A stretch of 64,000 bases of DNA, taken from the NCBI GenBank assembly GCA_016617855.1, contig JAECUM010009736.1:1-64000 (forward strand), written 5' to 3'. Below are positions 10,321 to 20,513 of this stretch, in pieces. Each line of letters begins with the position of its first letter. Position 1 is the stretch's first letter. The notes beneath the pieces are model-generated. The model worked only from the letters and a program-made list of their open reading frames with translations, was not told the origin of the DNA and made no database searches. Made by a program: the position numbers and the translations under genes. This stretch comes from Megalonaias nervosa. Its lineage: Eukaryota > Mollusca > Bivalvia > Unionida > Unionidae.

Positions 10321-11862
10321 ATTTAATGGTGATAATGATACGGATATAATTAAAATACAGAGAGAAATAGACAAGGGAATAATTAATGGAATCAAAACTG
10401 CATTGCATAATAAAAGAATCAACTCATTGGAATGAATTTAGCCTGTGCACAGTAAAACCAAAAACAAATAGACAAAACGGAATCTTTCATAGCTACATTG
10501 TCAAGCTTTGTGTTTTGGTAAAAAGGTAATTAATAATACAGAAATACAACTTAACAGTTCAAATTATAATGTGCCAGAAATAATGATGCCAGCTTTGACA
10601 TGCTAGCAGTAACTACAAGAAAATACATCGGCCGTGGAACAAATGATTCTCGGGCTAAATTAAACTTCTCCCACACTAATAAATGAAAACATGTATGGCT
10701 TGTTTGCCAATTTAATAAATGAATTACTATTGTCTTTAATATATTAACAAAGACTTATATAACATGGTCAGATACGTTGATTCTTGCAACTCTTTTACAA
10801 TGAATGCTGGTGTTACGGTTTTGTAAAACCAATGTGTACAGTTAGTCCCAAGTGAATGTTTGCTTTAGCTGACAGTTTCTTAAAGAAGTTAGTGATGTTG
10901 TTTTGATATTTTTTGCATTGCGGATTTGTTTTAAAAATATATATTTTAAGGAATGTTCCCAGTTATTAGCGAGAGCATAATATAGATGATCTTCATATTT
11001 TTCCCTCGGATTAACAGTTATAAAGAGAGGTTATTCATTTGCTATTGTCACTGCGTTTCCTTCAAGTGTCATTGACATTCTGCATTGTAAAACAAAAAAA
11101 TCGTTTGTAACATAACTTCACAGATATCGCCCCCTTTTCCTCAAATCGACTGTACACCACAGTTTTAGTACGACATAATCTTGCGAGAACGCCTTATAAA
11201 ATGTATACCCTTTCCAAGGAGATATGAAATATATTTTTAAATTACACTCATCTAATCACACACACTCAGATCTAGCATTAAAACTGTTTGCCTCAGCTTC
11301 CTAGCTCTAAATTAAACCAAGCTCATGTCGCAGCTGCATAGCAAGGGTTTGGACTTGTGATCAGAATACCAATGTAGAACAAGCATTTACAAGCGATAGA
11401 TAAAGGAGCAAGACAGTTCTCGTCATTGTCCTGATACACCTAAGTTGAGCATTATGACAACATCAACAACACTGAATAGTTCTGGTATAATAAAAGATCA
11501 GGTACGAGGTATTTAAGGATTGCATAACTTAAGCTTATGATTGATGGATTAAAGAGGTCAGAGTGACCAAAATACCGTATTATAGTAAGAAACTTGAGGA
11601 GACTATTGTTTTACTAGATTAATTGCCCATTCTTAAGAAGGGGGAAAAGTATTAAAATATGAATGACATTGGAATTAGCGAGTTTAAAGGAAAGATTAAA
11701 AACCTAATGCAATGAGTATTTAAAAAATGAGATGTATCCGTAAGTTTCAATCCAAATCCTTTTTGCCAGCCGTGACACACATAAAGGGAAATGTGGTTGT
11801 CTATAAGATAAGTTGCCGTTCTTTAAACTTCTATACTGATCCGTGAGTGGATTAGAGCTGGC
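10321..11862. other. Host-like spacer, no gene seen
   Basis: AT-rich sequence without long frames, repeats or recognisable RNA genes. The last six bases (11,857-11,862, GCTGGC) are the left target-site duplication of element B. Confidence 0.5.
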
Positions 11863-12023
11863 AGTAGTGTAGTGGGATAGTTTGGGGCATATGAGGCCAA
11901 AGAAGGAACATCAGCCTGGGACTGTTTGGGGCACAGATTCCAGTCCTTTTCAAGCCTATCCAGTACGTATGATCCATCCATCATCCAATACCAACTGTCT
12001 TTCAATTGGTTAAATACTTCCAT
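11823..12023 (-). CDS. Small element B gene running out through the left terminus
   Basis: The ATG at 12,023 lies 11 bases inside the promoter palindrome (12,034-12,047). The 66-residue product starts MEVFNQLKDSWYW and shows no recognised domain. From 11,934 outward the frame is made of the terminal repeat and its last 13 codons are in flanking host DNA. In a free linear genome the frame would therefore have no stop, so either the terminal part was lost or the gene is a remnant. A frame in the right terminal repeat encodes a related tail (PKQSQA and YAPNY recur in both copies). The shared promoter links it to the genes starting at 13,525 and 14,323. Confidence 0.45.
   Translation of the reverse strand: MEVFNQLKDSWYWMMDGSYVLDRLEKDWNLCPKQSQADVPSLASYAPNYPTTLLPALIHSRISIEV
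11857..11862. repeat. Target-site duplication, left copy
   Basis: GCTGGC directly outside the left terminal repeat, identical to 31,706-31,711. The identity extends to seven bases (AGCTGGC) if the base before it is counted. Confidence 0.75.
11863..11934 (+). repeat. Left terminal inverted repeat of element B
   Basis: AGTAGTGTAGTGG... is the reverse complement of the right end, with mismatches (for example GGGATAG against GGAATAG). It contains the short motif CCTGGGACTGTTTGGGG at its inner edge. Confidence 0.85.
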
Positions 12024-12086
12024 CTTGATAGGTGTTGACTAGTCAACGTAGGTAGCGATACGGACTAGCGTTCCGCGCTATATACA
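12024..12086 (-). promoter_or_regulatory. Shared promoter cassette, copy 1
   Basis: A perfect palindrome GTTGACTAGTCAAC (12,034-12,047) lies 31 bp from a minus-strand TATA box (GTATATAG, 12,079-12,086). The palindrome sits where transcription would start, 11 bases before the ATG at 12,023. Confidence 0.7.
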
Positions 12087-12129
12087 TTAATCACTGACGT
12101 GAACGAAATCATCCCTTGCACTCACTTTG

Positions 12130-12735
12130 CATATTATCTACTATCCACAATAACGGACACAAATGTATAAAACATACCATATCTACTATCCACACAAATG
12201 AACGAGAACTCATAAAACATACCATATCAACTATCCACACAAACGACAGAGAGCGCATAAAACAGACACACATATATACTATCCACACAAAAGAACGAGA
12301 ATGCTTAAAACACACGATATATACTATCCACACAAACGGGAAGAGAAGAAAAAACACATCATACCTACTATCCACACCAACGAAAGCGAATGCATTAAAC
12401 ATACACACTATGCTCTCCACACAAACGTACGAGAATGCATAAAACACACCATATTTACTATCAACACAAATGAACAAGAATGCATAAAACATAAACACTA
12501 TACTATCCACACAAACGGGAAGAGAAAAAAAACACACCATACCTACTATCCACACGAACGAACGAGAATGCACTAAACATACACACTATACTATCCACAC
12601 CAACGAACGCGAATGCATAAAACATACACACTATGCTATCCACACAAACGAATGCAAATGCATATAACACACCATATTTACGATCCACACAAACGAACGA
12701 GAATGCATAAAACATACACAATATGCTATCCACTC
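12130..12735 (+). repeat. 45-48-bp minisatellite inside element B
   Basis: About 13 diverged copies of a unit built around CTATCCACACAAACGAACGA followed by GAATGCATAAAACA. A single related unit lies near the other end of the element (about 31,415-31,455) in the same orientation. The frames that cross the array repeat one peptide and are not genes. Confidence 0.9.
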
Positions 12736-12753
12736 AAATGAAGGAAGAGAAGA

Positions 12754-12775
12754 AACACACACACACGCACACACG

Positions 12776-12863
<88 letters not shown>
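12754..12863. repeat. (AC)n microsatellite
   Basis: Long AC run with a few GC or AT interruptions at its left edge. Confidence 0.97.
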
Positions 12864-12864
<1 letters not shown>

Positions 12865-13125
12865 CAGTAAAAGAGTGAGTGCTTATAGTCACAATACTCT
12901 ACATCACACAAATTGGCAACTTGAATAGTCTCTCTTTTCTAGAGATTTGGCTTTTTTTCTTGGAACTCCAATTGCACCTGGCTAATGGTGGCATCTACCA
13001 GGTCTAGCCCCGCAGACGCAACGTCGGTTCCAGTCCTGCCCCCAATTGATGCGTGTTGTTGGGAGCGCAGAGGGAGCTTGACTGGCTTCATTGTTCCAGT
13101 CTTCAGTCTGAGGGATAGTAAACAC

Positions 13126-13525
13126 TTATTCCCTCCTTCTTCTATTCCAAACCCTGGGATGATATTGCTGAAGCTGCGGCTCCCACTCTTGCCGCTGTCT
13201 TTCCAACTCCTCCAAAGCCTCCTTCTCCCAATTTTTAATTTGAGTGACAGCGGCTCTCGGTCTTTGTTGTACTGGTAGTGGCTGCGGTGTTGGTAGTGGT
13301 TGTGTAGGCGTCTTCACCTCAGGTTTGACCTCACAGACAAGTCTTATCACGAGATGAAACAGGATCCCTCTCTTCTTTTCTTCTTCTTTTTCCTTCTTCT
13401 TTTTTTTCCTTCTCTTCTTTTCACCCGGCTTCCTCCTGTACCGCCTCCATAGCCACCGCATCTAGAAGGCGCCTGGCATGCTCCAGGTGCATCTGGAGTT
13501 CCAACAGTATTTGTAGTCTGCTCAT
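13126..13525 (-). pseudogene. Element B coiled-coil, basic-region protein with shared promoter
   Basis: The ATG at 13,525 follows the second promoter palindrome by 10 bases. The first 34 codons (MSRLQILLELQMHLEHARRLL...) form an amphipathic helix with leucine spacing like a short coiled coil and stop at a TGA near 13,422. A different frame continues with a Lys/Arg/Glu tract and then a Pro/Gln-rich and Glu/Arg-rich helix (NWEKEALEELERQRQEW). I infer one gene with a frameshift near 13,420-13,460 in the K/E-rich tract. No family is recognised. The coiled coil plus basic stretch would suit a DNA-binding regulator, which is inference only. Confidence 0.4.
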
Positions 13526-13588
13526 CTTCTTTTAAGTTGACTAGTCAACAGTGGTAGCCAGACTGACGAGTGTTCTACCTTATATTCC
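13526..13588 (-). promoter_or_regulatory. Shared promoter cassette, copy 2
   Basis: Palindrome GTTGACTAGTCAAC at 13,536-13,549 and a minus-strand TATA box (GAATATAAGG, about 13,579-13,588) exactly 31 bp away, 10 bases before the ATG at 13,525. Confidence 0.75.
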
Positions 13589-13800
13589 TTGAGCACGAAC
13601 GTGAGGGAAAACACCCCTTTCACCAAAGCGTACCATAACCAAAAACAAAACATCAACTGCAGGGACCTAACAGAGACACTCACGTTGACTGTTTTACTTG
13701 CAAACACAGGTATGCACGATTTGACAATACAGAGAAACAAAGGGTGGATTTTTTTTACTGACAAAAGAAACGAAGTGCTTATAGATACACTTCTTTTTTT

Positions 13801-13802
<2 letters not shown>

Positions 13803-13867
<65 letters not shown>
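13803..13867. repeat. (AC)n microsatellite
   Basis: About 30 AC units within element B, in the spacer between two promoter-sharing genes. Confidence 0.97.
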
Positions 13868-13869
<2 letters not shown>

Positions 13870-13917
13870 AATTTGTTTTGCAATTTTAATTGGTATGTCT
13901 TTTCTATAGTATTGCGT

Positions 13918-13933
13918 AGCCCTGAAAAGGGCT
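13918..13933 (-). terminator. Histone-mRNA-like 3' stem-loop, copy 1
   Basis: On the minus strand AGCCCTTTTCAGGGCT forms a perfect 6-bp stem with a TTTC loop, differing from the metazoan histone consensus GGYYCTTTTCAGRRCC only at the outer pair. An A-rich leader precedes it (ACAAAAAAACC) and the purine motif AGAAAAGA follows 12 nt later, like a histone downstream element. It lies 37 bases past the stop of the gene at 13,970-14,323. Confidence 0.7.
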
Positions 13934-13969
13934 GGTTTTTTTGTTGATGGGGAGTGATGGCAATCTTTT

Positions 13970-14323
13970 CTACTGTCTAAGATTGCGTCCCCGTCTGGCA
14001 GCAGGCTTTCCTATACGATACGGCCTGCTTCTGCGGAAAAGGAAGGGAAACTCTTTGGTGTCCACACGGCAGTCGAAAAAACCTCTGTCTGGTTCTTGCT
14101 GCTGCTGCTGTTGTTGTTGCTGTTCTCTCTGCTTCTCAGGTCTGTACTTCTCTGTCCATTGTTCTTTTTCTTTCTTGATTTCCTCTCTGAAGACCTCTTC
14201 TATCAGGTCTTGGGCTATAGCTAACATCCTGACATTCTCCATCTCTTTCAGGCTTAGGTATTGGGTTTAGCATGACACGATGTAAACTTCGTTCAGCTTG
14301 GCTAGTCTGGAAGGCATCTTCAT
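13970..14323 (-). pseudogene. Element B glutamine-rich protein with shared promoter and histone-like 3' end
   Basis: The ATG at 14,323 follows the third promoter palindrome by only 2 bases. The frame has a TAA after 18 codons (near 14,267) and then stays open to 13,970. The readable part has a charged helix (AIAQDLIEEVFREEIKKEKEQ), a run of nine glutamines encoded by CAG/CAA (about 14,095-14,125) and a basic tail (RRSRPYRIGKPAARRG). No enzyme motif is seen. Its 3' end carries a histone-like stem-loop. A polyQ plus basic tail suggests a nuclear regulator, by inference. It resembles the genes at 13,126 and 30,225 in composition rather than in alignable sequence. Confidence 0.45.
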
Positions 14324-14377
14324 AGGTTGACGAGTCAACAGTGGATGACCAGACAGGAGACCAACCCGCTTTATATG
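14324..14377 (-). promoter_or_regulatory. Shared promoter cassette, copy 3
   Basis: Near-palindrome GTTGACGAGTCAAC at 14,326-14,339 and a minus-strand TATA box (CATATAAAG, 14,369-14,377) again with a 31-bp spacer. Confidence 0.75.
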
Positions 14378-14499
14378 GTTCATACGCGGACGCGATAGAA
14401 AACATCCTTACTTGGTTTTTGTTGAGTTGGAACGTTATGAGAGAAAGTCAAAGAGCATATATTCACAGTCTTTTTCTCAACAAACAAACACAGTTTCCA

Positions 14500-14535
14500 A
14501 AACACAACATCATTTATTCAACCAACAATCAACTA
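14500..14535 (-). promoter_or_regulatory. Candidate polyadenylation signal after the protease gene
   Basis: GAATAAATG on the minus strand (about 14,512-14,520) lies just past the protease stop, so this gene appears to use ordinary polyadenylation, unlike the neighbouring stem-loop gene. Confidence 0.4.
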
Positions 14536-15112
14536 CTAACAATTAACAATAATATCAAACAATTGTTTTTGACAAGGTTGACAACGTAGCGAAATCATGT
14601 GAGATTTCCATTGACGGAAGTCATGAGGCCATTGATGTACACTAAATTTCATAGCTAAAGACAAAAGATAGCCAGAATGGTCACAAAACCATCGATCTAC
14701 TTTCTCATCGTTTCTAGAAGAGTGCCGATCAAAATAAGTCACTACATGTTCTAAAGGGTATTCAAGACTGCGTTGATGAAGAAAATACACACAATATTGT
14801 CCACACACCATGGAATATGTGCCTTGTAATTTCACATTATTGAATCGTGTCGTCTGGGCATTTCTTCTCATAAAGTCAATGATGTCGTCTTCCAAAGGGG
14901 GTAATCCATACGAATCAAAATATTCCACACAATCCTCTTGAGGGAAGTAGACGGCAACCCAGTGAGTTCCTGGGAGATGACTTTCGTCCGTGTTGATGAC
15001 ATAAGCTTGAAGGTTTGCGATGAGGTAGTTCATCTTTAGCGCACACGACAGGATTCCAAGAAGCTGTATACGAACTATTATTCAAAAGGTAATAAAGTTC
15101 CCAGGTATCCAT
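14536..15112 (-). pseudogene. Adenain-like cysteine protease of element B, one frameshift
   Basis: The first ~35 codons (start 15,112, MDTWELYYLLNN...) are in one frame and the rest, down to 14,536, in another; the slip lies near 15,000-15,030. The second part shows the C5 protease triad: His in GTHWVAVYF, an acidic residue in EYFDSYG and Cys in MVCGQYCVYFL, with an oxyanion Gln before the Cys pair. In adenoviruses and Polintons the enzyme cleaves capsid and core precursors at short GG/GX motifs during virion maturation. Several element B proteins carry GG motifs that could be substrates. Length (about 190 residues) fits the family. Confidence 0.85.
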
Positions 15113-15136
15113 TTTTTGTTTTGTTGTTTGTTTTTT

Positions 15137-15643
15137 TCACAGGTAATGATAAGTCATCAATTCAATTCTGACTTTTTGTTTGAAACGCTCTGTCAAGTAG
15201 CCGTTTCTTCGCCTTGTCTCCCAACTCTGGGCTAAGAGAGCTTCGATGCGATAGATCTCTAGAGTAGTCAATGGAGGGCGGGAATGATCACGCAAGTCTT
15301 TATACCACCCATGCAACACTGCTTCTTCTGAGATGAGACTCCAAGCGTCGTCCAGATACTCGTCCAATTTTTCTTCTTGACTCATCATCAGACATTTATC
15401 GTGTTGAATTTGACTGGGATGATCGTTTTGACATCCATAACAATCTCTCTTGGTCAATTCAATAATTTTATCCGCCAGGTGCTTAGCAAAACAGGACACT
15501 AAATGTTGTTCTTGTTCTGGCCATCTGGATTTGCCCACTACCTCGTCCTTTTTATCTTGGAGTTGGGGTTCTGTTTTCACGCTATCCTCCCATTCCATTT
15601 CCAAAGATTCTCTATCGTTCAATGAGGGATAGGAGTCTTCCAT
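15137..15643 (-). CDS. Conserved Polinton-type small protein of unknown function
   Basis: A 168-residue intact frame starting MEDSYPSLNDRESL. A cysteine/histidine cluster (DCYGCQNDHPSQIQHDKC, around residues 65-84) resembles a motif I recall from adintovirus/Polinton hypothetical proteins, possibly a metal site. The N-terminal third is acidic and the rest helical and charged. It lies between protease and major capsid genes and overlaps the capsid frame by about 25 bases, which suggests tight packing of late genes. I cannot assign a function. Confidence 0.6.
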   Translation of the reverse strand: MEDSYPSLNDRESLEMEWEDSVKTEPQLQDKKDEVVGKSRWPEQEQHLVSCFAKHLADKIIELTKRDCYGCQNDHPSQIQHDKCLMMSQEEKLDEYLDDAWSLISEEAVLHGWYKDLRDHSRPPLTTLEIYRIEALLAQSWETRRRNGYLTERFKQKVRIELMTYHYL

Positions 15644-16983
15644 TGTTTCTGATAGTCTAGAATGACTTCTCTCAAACTGTTGATTTCGATGGTATTATCG
15701 AATTCGGCATACAATATGACGTTGACCGTCTCGGTGAGAGCTTCTGCAAAATAAAGTTCCACACGCAGTTGACCAGATTTTATAGGGTGGAAATGACCCT
15801 TGTCGCTGCCTTGGTCTGGAGTGAAATCAAAGGCCCACAAAGTGTAACCTCCTACATAATCTTCGTACGAAATACCGTGACTGGTGTTGGTTCCTAGTTG
15901 TCCGGCAGCTTTGTACAGGGACAAGTACGATCTCAAGTAATTCTTCTGGGCAAAGTTAGGTTCAAAGGGTCTGGTACACAAGGTCTTACCATCGCGACTG
16001 ACTTCGATCTTGGATACTCTGTAGTGCTTAAACTGGAAAGGATTTTGATCGTGGGCTCCGTCGAGGGCTGCATTACTGACGATGCCAACTATTAAACCTT
16101 TGGGCTACTGTCCTTGAACAGATGATCTTCGATCTTGGATCGGAGTCCAGCAGCAATGGTGAATGTTTTCACTTCTACAGGTCGTATCGGATACTTGGTG
16201 GTCGATCTGCTCAATGTTTGACTGATGACGTTTCCCGCTTTAGGTAACACTTCTACGCGACGCAAGTAAAGTCTGGCTTCTTTTATGATGGTTTTGTACT
16301 CGTTGGCATGAGCCATCCAATGGAAAGCGGCACTGCTGCGATTGAGTCTCAAGCGAATATCCACTCTGTTCAGCAAATACTTGTCTTGCAACCACATGTC
16401 CAAATGCAAGTGATCCATCAGTTCGAAACTACGAGCTTGCAGGATTTTCCTTCTACGGTTGTTAAAACCCACATTGAGAGGATAGTCATCGGGCTGTGTC
16501 GTTAAACGTGTTTTTACCTGCGGTGTCAGGTTTCCATACCACAAAAGCATCTAGATGAGTGTTCCTGACCTCTTTTCCTTACGTCAAGAGATTGTCTAGG
16601 TACGCTCGGTAAGGGTAAGTATCCATACTGCTGCTGACCAGTTTGTCATTCAAGTACAAATCCACTTCGCTGAACAAGGAATGCATGAAATTGATGACGG
16701 GAACTACTCTGGCATCGGCTCCCGGATTGGTGTTGTCGGTTTAGATCACTTTCAGTTTCAGATACAAGTAACTGCTATCCAGATTGATGTAATCTTCGGG
16801 CTGTCCTTTGATTTCAAACTTGATGGGAGATGAATCCGTCAAAGAGGAGACGGGATGAAATTCGACCCATTGGGATTCTTGCATCGTCATCATGGTGGGT
16901 GGCATGGCAAACAGATCCAGTTCCGACTTGGAACAAGCACAAGACTCTCGGTGCATCATTTTCTTTCTTTTATAAATAGTCAA
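15619..16983 (-). pseudogene. Element B major capsid protein (double jelly-roll, F54H12.2-like), broken
   Basis: Four collinear pieces read as one protein of about 450 residues: the start (16,983, or the ATG pair near 16,957) with KSELDLFAMPP and DYINLDSSYLYLKL; NFMHSLFSEVDLYLN and YPYRAYLD near 16,590-16,690; the middle 16,092-16,550; and the end with GYTLWAFDFTPD and AEFDNTIEI. In-frame stops lie at 16,741-16,743 and 16,579-16,581, and frameshifts near 16,500 and 16,100. The signature is that of the F54H12.2-like family widespread in animal Polintons, which I take to be the hexon-like major capsid protein. Capsid assembly from this copy is impossible as sequenced. Confidence 0.75.
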
Positions 16984-17422
16984 AAACGTCTAACTCTCGG
17001 ACAGTTTTTCTTTTCTTAGTCTTTCTAGCTCTAGTTTTGTGAAATCCCCTCAAGGGCTGTTTTCGTCCTCTTTTTCTGCCTTGTCGTTGCTGTGGCGTCA
17101 GGGAATCAGGAATGCCTGACTCGGCATTGCCCAGGGCATTTATAGGAGTTTTTCGCCGACCCAGAATGTCTTTACCCGTTTGAAGCAAGACATTTTTGCC
17201 TGCTCTCAAGAAAGCTTCTTTATGATTTTGTTTGTCAATGATGACATTTTGGAGAAATTCTTTGCCGTACGTCAACGCGACATCTTTTAAGGTGTGCAAT
17301 CCCCGTGACACCATCGGTTTCAAAACGGGAACCACTGTACGAAAGGCTGATTTTAGCATATCACCTAAACCATATCCTCGCTGTCCAGCGACCCCTTGGT
17401 ACACAGGATACATGACGGACAA
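16970..17422 (-). CDS. Core or minor virion protein with basic tail
   Basis: A 150-residue intact frame. The N-terminal part has a small glycine-rich segment (GQRGYGLGDMLKSAF) followed by an amphipathic helix, as in the pVI/pX-like cement or core proteins of adenoviruses and Polintons. The C-terminus (RKRGRKQPLRGFHKTRARKTKKRK) is strongly basic and would bind DNA and enter the nucleus. GYGLGD could be a protease site. The frame overlaps the capsid gene start by 14 bases. The identification rests on composition and position between the two capsid genes. Confidence 0.55.
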   Translation of the reverse strand: MSVMYPVYQGVAGQRGYGLGDMLKSAFRTVVPVLKPMVSRGLHTLKDVALTYGKEFLQNVIIDKQNHKEAFLRAGKNVLLQTGKDILGRRKTPINALGNAESGIPDSLTPQQRQGRKRGRKQPLRGFHKTRARKTKKRKTVRELDVFDYL

Positions 17423-17426
17423 AAGG

Positions 17427-18340
17427 TTAGAGTAATCGTTTTCGAAAATGGAGTTTCACTGTGACTTTCCCTTTGGTGAATGGAATATTTTGTCCCAGAT
17501 CTCCTTTTATAGTAATGTTGACATTGTCGAAATAAGACTTACTGACGGGCAAATAGTGAGGATGTACAAATTCGCGGTGAACGTGATAGGTGTTTCCACC
17601 TTCCTCGTCAGCGTTCGTGGCAGAATCCACTTTGAAAGGAATGACACGCAGTAACGGTACGGAGGTGTGTCCCACCACGTTGTACTCCACCACATCGGAG
17701 TACACAAAATATAAAATTCAGTCCTTGGTTTATTTCTACAGGAAATCGAAAATATTTCGCAAAATCCAAGTTCACGGTCACGGTTGGTATTTCGTTTCTC
17801 ATCTTGATCATCCTGCGGTCTCACCAAAAATGTCATATAAGTCAGGACAAAATGTAATGGCCAATACTTTGTCCTCTGAAAATTTGATCAGTAGGCGACG
17901 AGCTATTTTGTGGTTCTCGATCGTGACACTTCTTCTGGCTTTCACCAAGCTTTTACCAAACATGAAAATGAACCTGTCGGCGATGGAGCTCACCAAATGT
18001 TGACCACTAAAATAATAGCCCGCAGGAATTGTCAACAGATAAGTGGAGCGATTAGTTTTGGGGTCTTGTGTTTTCATAAAGTCAGTTATAGTGGCACGTT
18101 CATTCATGGCTTGTTGCACTTGCGGGTCATGAACTCGCACCGTAAAAGTGTTTTGATTTTTGACGATTTTTATTTGTGTAGGGTGAATCATTTCCACCAA
18201 AGCCACTTCCCAATGGGCTTCGTGATCCAATTGGATGACTTGAGGTAATCTGGCCGTGAAACAGCACAAAGTGTTATTGGGAAACACCTCCATGGAACTG
18301 TCACTGGGTAACGTTAAGTAAAATTGGTTGTTCCTAATTC
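17427..18340 (-). pseudogene. Element B penton-like minor capsid protein, frameshifted
   Basis: The best N-terminus is in the frame with FYLTLPSDSSMEVFPNN just upstream of 18,293, a stretch typical of Polinton minor capsid proteins; no ATG precedes it, so the start was lost or is the internal Met at 18,293. The segment 17,808-18,293 has WEVALVEMIHP. The C-terminal piece 17,427-17,705 (VVEYNVVGHTSVPLLRVIPF ... KVTVKLHFRK) ends as expected. At least two frameshifts lie between 17,705 and 17,808. In the family this single jelly-roll protein forms the vertex pentamers. Confidence 0.72.
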
Positions 18341-18385
18341 CACAGTTCTAGTGTCCGAGGGGTCACTGGAAGTCAGAGGAGTGTC

Positions 18386-18649
18386 TTAAAGAGGATGATT
18401 AGGGTGACTGTTGGAAGGGAGACTAACGTTGGACACAAGACTCCCGCTCTTGCATCCGTTAGAGGAATATTTCAGAGACGGATTGGGAAGAAGGTAACCA
18501 ATGCAACTGCTATGTAAAATGATCCACCATTGTTTGTCTCCTTGTTGCAAACTCAAATTGGTAATGGCAGCAACGATGACACAATACACCACACAGATTT
18601 GGCAGAAAAAGACGATTTGCGTTTTAGGCACACGTTCTCCACACCACAC
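18386..18649 (-). CDS. Small membrane protein conserved in Polintons
   Basis: The 87-residue frame starts MWCGERVPKTQIVFF. Residues about 10-33 form one transmembrane helix (QIVFFCQICVVYCVIVAAITNL), and a second weaker hydrophobic segment contains SSCIGYLLPNPSLK. This two-part pattern with a GYLLP-type ending is one I recall from hypothetical proteins of animal Polintons. It probably sits in a host or viral membrane. It overlaps the tail of the integrase frame, so only a short integrase extension or a shared segment is possible. The frame is intact. Confidence 0.5.
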   Translation of the reverse strand: MWCGERVPKTQIVFFCQICVVYCVIVAAITNLSLQQGDKQWWIILHSSCIGYLLPNPSLKYSSNGCKSGSLVSNVSLPSNSHPNHPL

Positions 18650-19837
18650 ACTAGGATTGCTTTTGTGGATTTTGCAGAGAAGAACTGGGCGACGGAGTGG
18701 TTACTGCAGTAGCTGAGGCTGTGTTGAAGTGCATGATGGTCATTTATTTTATAGTCGATGAGTTGCGAAGCGTCGATCCAAGAGTCAAAACTGGGAGGAT
18801 ATCCTTTCCAACGTACTTTGACTTCTTTTGCACGTCGTTTTCCCATTTTACGAATTCTTCGATCGAGAATGATTTCTATCTCGTACACGTCGTCTTCTTT
18901 TTTGGTCACACGTTGTAGCTCGGGCAAGTAAAACGTTCCTTTAAACACTTTCCCGTTCATGTCTTCCAATTTATAGACAGGAGGATAACGGCCACGCACT
19001 CGTTCAGTGACACGAAACAATTCGGTGGTCCAGTTGGTTAAGTAACCTTTGTCGAAAGTGCGTTTGGTTTTGCCAATGCGTACCCAATCTCCTGATGCCA
19101 ACATTCCACCTTTCTTGGGGACAGTCACTGTTGGGACGTAGCAAACAGGCGCTCGAGGACGGTCACTTCGCTGTCGGGAGTCACTTCTTGGGGGGCAAGC
19201 CCAATGCTCCGATGGTAAGATTGGTTGTACAATTGGACGAGGTGTGGCAAGACGTCGATGTACTTGAGAGTGTGTTGATGCGTACAATATTTCCACATGC
19301 GTTCTTTCAAGGTGCGTTGAAAACGTTCCACGATGCAAGCTTTGGTTTCGGGAATCTCGGTGGTAAAAAAAAATGAATGTCACGTTTCTTCAATTCTTTT
19401 TGGAAAGCTTGGTTCAGAAATTCGGTGCCTTTGTCAGTTTGCCATCGAAGAGGATGACGACCGCTTTGTTTCAACACCAGTTTGAGGGCTTTAACTAACT
19501 CACTGCTCGATTTGGAAGTCAATGGCACGACCCAAGCAAATTTGGAAAAGACGTCGATGACACAAAACAAATATGTGTAGGTGGCCAAATAAGAGGCATC
19601 AGCTAAATCGGCTTGCCATTGATTATCGATGCCCTTCACTTGGGTGCCACTTCTGGGAAATGTTCGTCGAATGGGTTTGTGTAAGGTGTTCGTGGCTTGT
19701 TCTTGTAATCAGCGTTGCACTTGAGGTAAACGGATACTTTTCAGTCGAGTTTTGGCAGCACAATACAATTTCTGAACTCCTCCGTAACCTGCGGAATGAA
19801 CTGGATCGTAATAAATGTTGGCTAACACCTTCACCAT
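18553..19837 (-). pseudogene. Element B rve integrase with chromodomain, one stop and two frameshifts
   Basis: The start is the ATG at 19,837. A TGA lies at 19,709-19,711, a frameshift in the A9 run near 19,366-19,374 and another near 19,140-19,160. The catalytic triad is present: Asp in WQADLAD, Asp in RWQTDKGTEF and Glu in the MERFQRTL segment. The C-terminal part carries a chromodomain (YEIEIILDRRI ... VRWKGYPPSFDSWI), typical of Polinton integrases and thought to steer insertion to certain chromatin. The true end may lie shortly after the chromodomain, as the last 50 codons overlap the small membrane gene. Confidence 0.88.
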
Positions 19838-19840
19838 TTT

Positions 19841-20513
19841 TTAATAAGTGATCCACTCTTTACTGATGCTACTCTGAATGGGACGTGGGGGTGGTTTAGA
19901 AACGGATTTACGTGTCCGATGTGCCACGGGTGTAGAAGTTGAAGGTAGTGGTGGTGGTGGTAATGGGATGGCTTTGGTGTTCTTTTGTTTTTTCCCTTCT
20001 GGTTTCCCTTCTTTCTTTTCCACTTCTGTCGAAGGAGGAGTGGACATCATCTTTTTAACCCAAGATTTAAGTTCTTCTCTTTGGGGTGTAGTGGATGGGG
20101 TCAACAAGGACGCTGCAATCTTGCTAGGGATGGGAACTGCTGACGGTGTTTGAAAGACTTCTCGTACCTCTTCTTCCTCAGGCATCCGTGGGGATGAGTC
20201 TGTCTTGACCACTGGGGGTGATGGTGATGGACTTTTCATCAGAGACTTAAAATCTTTCAGTGTGGGTAGAGCTGTTTCGTCTAAAGCTTTCTGGTGAAAG
20301 AGTTACATTCGTTGCAACAATTGACCGTACCGTTGCGATTTTTTCCTTTTCTGACAAATTGCTGCGATCCATCAACAATTGCAATTCGTGTTGTAACTGG
20401 GAAATTTCGGTCAAATTAGGATTGGGAGGTAAATGCGGTGTTCGTTGTTCTTGCCAAATATGGTATTCCATCCATCGTTTGTAAAGCACTAAAGCCAGTT
20501 TTCGTCCTTCCAT
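19841..20513 (-). pseudogene. Element B helical/proline-rich protein, one frameshift
   Basis: Two frames join by a one-base slip near 20,285: the N-terminal part (20,247-20,513, MEGRKLALVLYKRWMEYH...) and the C-terminal part (19,841-20,239). The first has a helical segment, LQHELQLLMDRSNLSEKEKIA, that resembles a short conserved segment of Polinton proteins of unknown role. The second is rich in Pro, Ser, Lys and Glu and is probably disordered. The stop lies three bases from the integrase start. Function unknown. Confidence 0.5.

Noticed and set aside
12130..12735. CRISPR-like array
   Set aside because: Units are contiguous and diverged, without unique spacers; a eukaryotic minisatellite inside element B.
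12109..12864. Several long overlapping frames on both strands
   Set aside because: They translate the minisatellite and the AC array; peptides repeat with the DNA unit and show no domain.
17507..18248. Plus-strand frames at 17,590-18,003 and 17,910-18,248
   Set aside because: Antisense shadows of the minor capsid gene; no domain and no promoter.
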